From CBDFLA01 sp965248915 (GTDB lineage: Bacteria; Pseudomonadota; Alphaproteobacteria; M2410), in contig OZ252216.1 of assembly GCA_965248915.1 (NCBI GenBank), positions 3,162,001 through 3,226,000 of the forward strand: a stretch of 64,000 nt of DNA, written 5' to 3'. Each line of letters begins with the position of its first letter. The stretch's first letter is position 1. The position numbers and the translations under genes are program-made. Below are positions 62,202-64,000 of the stretch, one piece after another. Under the pieces are notes generated by a model. The model saw only the letters and a program-made list of their open reading frames with translations, was not told where the DNA came from and did not search any database.

Positions 62202-63797
62202 ATGCATGACGCATTTCTAGAAATCCGTGCGCAAATCTACAAGGCATGGCGGTGGCGTTGGTTGGGCGTTCCGGTGTGTTGGGCTGTGGCACTCATTGGG
62301 ACGCTTTATGTAATCATGCTGCCGGACGTATACAAGTCGTCCGGCGCTGTTCGAGTTGACATAGATTCCGCTTTGACGCCCCTGATGAAGGGGATCACCG
62401 TTGGTCAAAATGCTCAGCGCCAAGTGACAGTTTTGCAGCAGACTCTACTTAGCGGACCAAACTTAATGCAAGTTGCCCGCACGGTCGATCTTGATGTGGC
62501 CAATGAAGGAGATGCCGCGCAGCAAAGTATGATCGCCGCCTTGCGCAATCGTATTAAGATGCGCGCGAGAAATGCCAACATCATTGAAGTCAGCTACCAC
62601 GACGAGAACCCGGTTCGGTCCAGGGATGTTGTGCAGGCCCTTCTCACCGTCTTCATTGAAAGCAATCTGGGTGAAACTCGCGATGACATGGTGAAGGCGG
62701 AGACATTCTTGAATACCCAGATTGCAGAATATGAAGCTCAGCTAAAAGCTGCAGAAGAGCGATTGGCTCAATTCCAAGCCAAGAACATGATGATTCTGTC
62801 TGGCAATGGAACTTACGGCCAGCGATATCAGCAAGCCATCCGGAAAGTTGAGCAACTGCAATACGACATCGAGGAAGCAGAGGTCGCGCGTAGCGAACTC
62901 ATTGCCCAACTGGCAAAAACACCTGAGTATCAATACGTTGAGAACACTGCGGATTCGATCGTGAAAGGTAAGGCGCAAACCTCGACGCTGGGCCAAATAC
63001 GCACCTTGAAGCAACAGCTTGCCACGCTACTTGTTGATTTCACCGAAGAACATCCAGATGTCGTCGGCATCAAGAAACGGCTGGATATTTTGGCGGAACG
63101 TTACAAGAAAGAACAATCCGGCGAAGAGCCAATATCTGAGGAAGATATTTTGGTCGGCACCAAGATTCCGAACCCGCTTCACGAGCAATTGACGTTGCGT
63201 CGGGTGACGGCAAATGAAGACATTGCCCGTCTCACGCGCCGATTGCAGCAGGCGGAAAAAGATCTGGAGTCGATGAAGAAGTTCGCAGCGATTGCCCCAA
63301 CCATTCAAGCCGAAATGGCCTCTCTCGATCGCGACTACGCGACGATCAAGAAGAAATATGAGACCCTGCTGGACCGTCGTGAATCTGCCAGGCTGTCTCG
63401 AGCGCTCGAGGCCTCGACCGATCCAGTGCAATTTAGAGCATTCGAACCGCCAAGCGTCCCGGCTTTGCCAAGTGGGCCTCCAAGGTTAATTTTCCTTGCC
63501 ATTGTTTTGGTGATGGCTTTTGGCGCTGGCGGGGGTATTTCATTCTTGCGCGGCCAACTTGAAGACACATTCTCGGTGCCGTCCAAATTGAGTGAGGCGT
63601 TTCAGATGCCTGTCATCGGCAGCGTCAGCAAGATCACCGATTTGGGGACAAAGGCGCGGGGCTTGTTTGACCACATGAGTTTCATTGTGGCGGTTTCGGC
63701 GCCGGTTTTGATTATAGCGATGACGGCTTTGCTTCTACCGCGGTTGGGCAGTATTCGTACCATGTTGAGCGAAACAGTATTGGGTAGCTTTATTTAG
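62202..63797 (+). CDS. EPS chain-length determinant (Wzz/GumC-like, no kinase)
   Basis: 531 aa. N-terminal TM (GVPVCWAVALIGTLYVIML) and Wzz domain (VYKSSGAVRVDIDS), a long coiled coil (residues about 160-380: KAEERLAQFQAKN, QLQYDIEEAEVARSELIAQL), the Pro-rich segment PPSVPALPSGPPR and second TM (LIFLAIVLVMAFGAGGGISFL). A further hydrophobic stretch near the end (FIVAVSAPVLIIAMTALLLP) is a feature of the XrtA-type proteins. No Walker motif, so the kinase should be a separate gene, fitting the truncated gene that follows. Confidence 0.88.
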   Translation: MHDAFLEIRAQIYKAWRWRWLGVPVCWAVALIGTLYVIMLPDVYKSSGAVRVDIDSALTPLMKGITVGQNAQRQVTVLQQTLLSGPNLMQVARTVDLDVANEGDAAQQSMIAALRNRIKMRARNANIIEVSYHDENPVRSRDVVQALLTVFIESNLGETRDDMVKAETFLNTQIAEYEAQLKAAEERLAQFQAKNMMILSGNGTYGQRYQQAIRKVEQLQYDIEEAEVARSELIAQLAKTPEYQYVENTADSIVKGKAQTSTLGQIRTLKQQLATLLVDFTEEHPDVVGIKKRLDILAERYKKEQSGEEPISEEDILVGTKIPNPLHEQLTLRRVTANEDIARLTRRLQQAEKDLESMKKFAAIAPTIQAEMASLDRDYATIKKKYETLLDRRESARLSRALEASTDPVQFRAFEPPSVPALPSGPPRLIFLAIVLVMAFGAGGGISFLRGQLEDTFSVPSKLSEAFQMPVIGSVSKITDLGTKARGLFDHMSFIVAVSAPVLIIAMTALLLPRLGSIRTMLSETVLGSFI

Positions 63798-63807
63798 TGT
63801 GGGGGCC

Positions 63808-64000
63808 ATGTCAAAAGACTCGAAAAAAACGCTAGCCGAAAGGTTCGCTGAAAGGTCAGGTGAAAGCGGCTTCGGCGCTACAGAGCAAGTTGATGACAGG
63901 CCGTTGGCGGAGCGGGCTGTGGAGTCCTCAGGGCGCCGATGGTTTGCAGGCCGCCAAAGCCGTCGCGAGATTGCAGAGGACCAATCGACCGCTTCCTATT
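63808..64000 (+). CDS. Truncated gene, probably the EPS tyrosine autokinase partner
   Basis: ATG at 63808 after GTGTGGGGGCC, open to the window edge: 64 codons, MSKDSKKTLAERFAERSGESG..., hydrophilic, Glu/Arg-rich. Such disordered N-termini precede the P-loop domain in CpsD/BY-kinase-like partners of chain-length determinants, but no Walker motif is yet reached, so the product is inferred from position only. Confidence 0.5.
   Translation, partial: MSKDSKKTLAERFAERSGESGFGATEQVDDRPLAERAVESSGRRWFAGRQSRREIAEDQSTASY

Noticed and set aside
1..64000. CRISPR arrays, insertion sequences, prophage genes, tRNA or rRNA genes
   Set aside because: Looked for regular repeats, transposase or integrase motifs, CCA-ended cloverleafs and rRNA signatures; none seen. 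A tRNA scan would be decisive.

Overview
The window is about 64 kb of bacterial chromosome with a little over 50% GC by eye, and it comes from an alphaproteobacterium, probably Hyphomicrobiales (Rhizobiales) or a close relative. The main support is gene order: irr divergent from fabA-fabB-fabI; ubiE-ubiB next to mutM with coaBC-dut close by; rpsT upstream of dnaA-dnaN-recF-gyrB; the senC/regB/regA redox regulatory cluster; MmcB and Coq4-family proteins; and GANTC sites upstream of dnaA. I see no insertion sequence, prophage, CRISPR array, rRNA or tRNA.

Regions. 0-7.6 kb: rpsO-pnp ending at a clear terminator, then small accessory genes (GNAT acetyltransferase, a frameshifted two-domain retropepsin-like protease, PepSY membrane protein, lipoprotein, CPA2 antiporter, GFA protein). 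7.6-13.8 kb: fatty-acid genes fabA-fabB-fabI on the minus strand, and divergently irr, rubrerythrin, a GlpC/HdrD-like Fe-S protein and a DUF3501 protein. An Irr-type inverted repeat lies in front of rubrerythrin, which suggests an iron/heme-controlled oxidative-defence unit. 13.8-19.6 kb: SH3 protein, D-2-hydroxyacid dehydrogenase, then a minus-strand run coaBC-dut and Rrf2 regulator-cysK-moeB. 19.8-21.3 kb: an unrecognised lipoprotein/small-protein pair inserted between coaBC and ubiB. 21.3-33.4 kb: ubiE-ubiB, mutM, echA, rpsT, rhodanese, dnaA, dnaN, recF, gyrB.

33.4-38.4 kb is an accessory stretch: an intact TonB-dependent receptor with a Fur-like box upstream, a nucleotidyltransferase just after it, and then a second decayed copy of the receptor 3' end, so the nucleotidyltransferase sits between two 86-bp direct repeats. 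38.6-50.98 kb returns to housekeeping: Coq4, PBP1A with an extreme Lys/Arg tail, YgjP-like peptidase, PHA depolymerase, senC/regB/regA, mmcB, a diiron carboxylate protein, HAD hydrolase and bioB. 51.0-57.4 kb: three tandem exported S9 peptidases. 57.7-61.1 kb: a type I secretion ABC/HlyD pair with no visible substrate gene. 61.1-64.0 kb: the start of an exopolysaccharide export operon (Wza-like lipoprotein, chain-length determinant, and a truncated next gene), preceded by a 21-bp palindrome and a candidate sigma-54 promoter.

The least explained parts are the 19.8-21.3 kb pair, the receptor/nucleotidyltransferase repeat, the rubrerythrin/Fe-S/DUF3501 unit with its Irr-like site, the triple S9 array beside the secretion genes, and the regulatory DNA in front of the EPS genes. 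No claim here rests on a database search; families are assigned from motifs and gene order.
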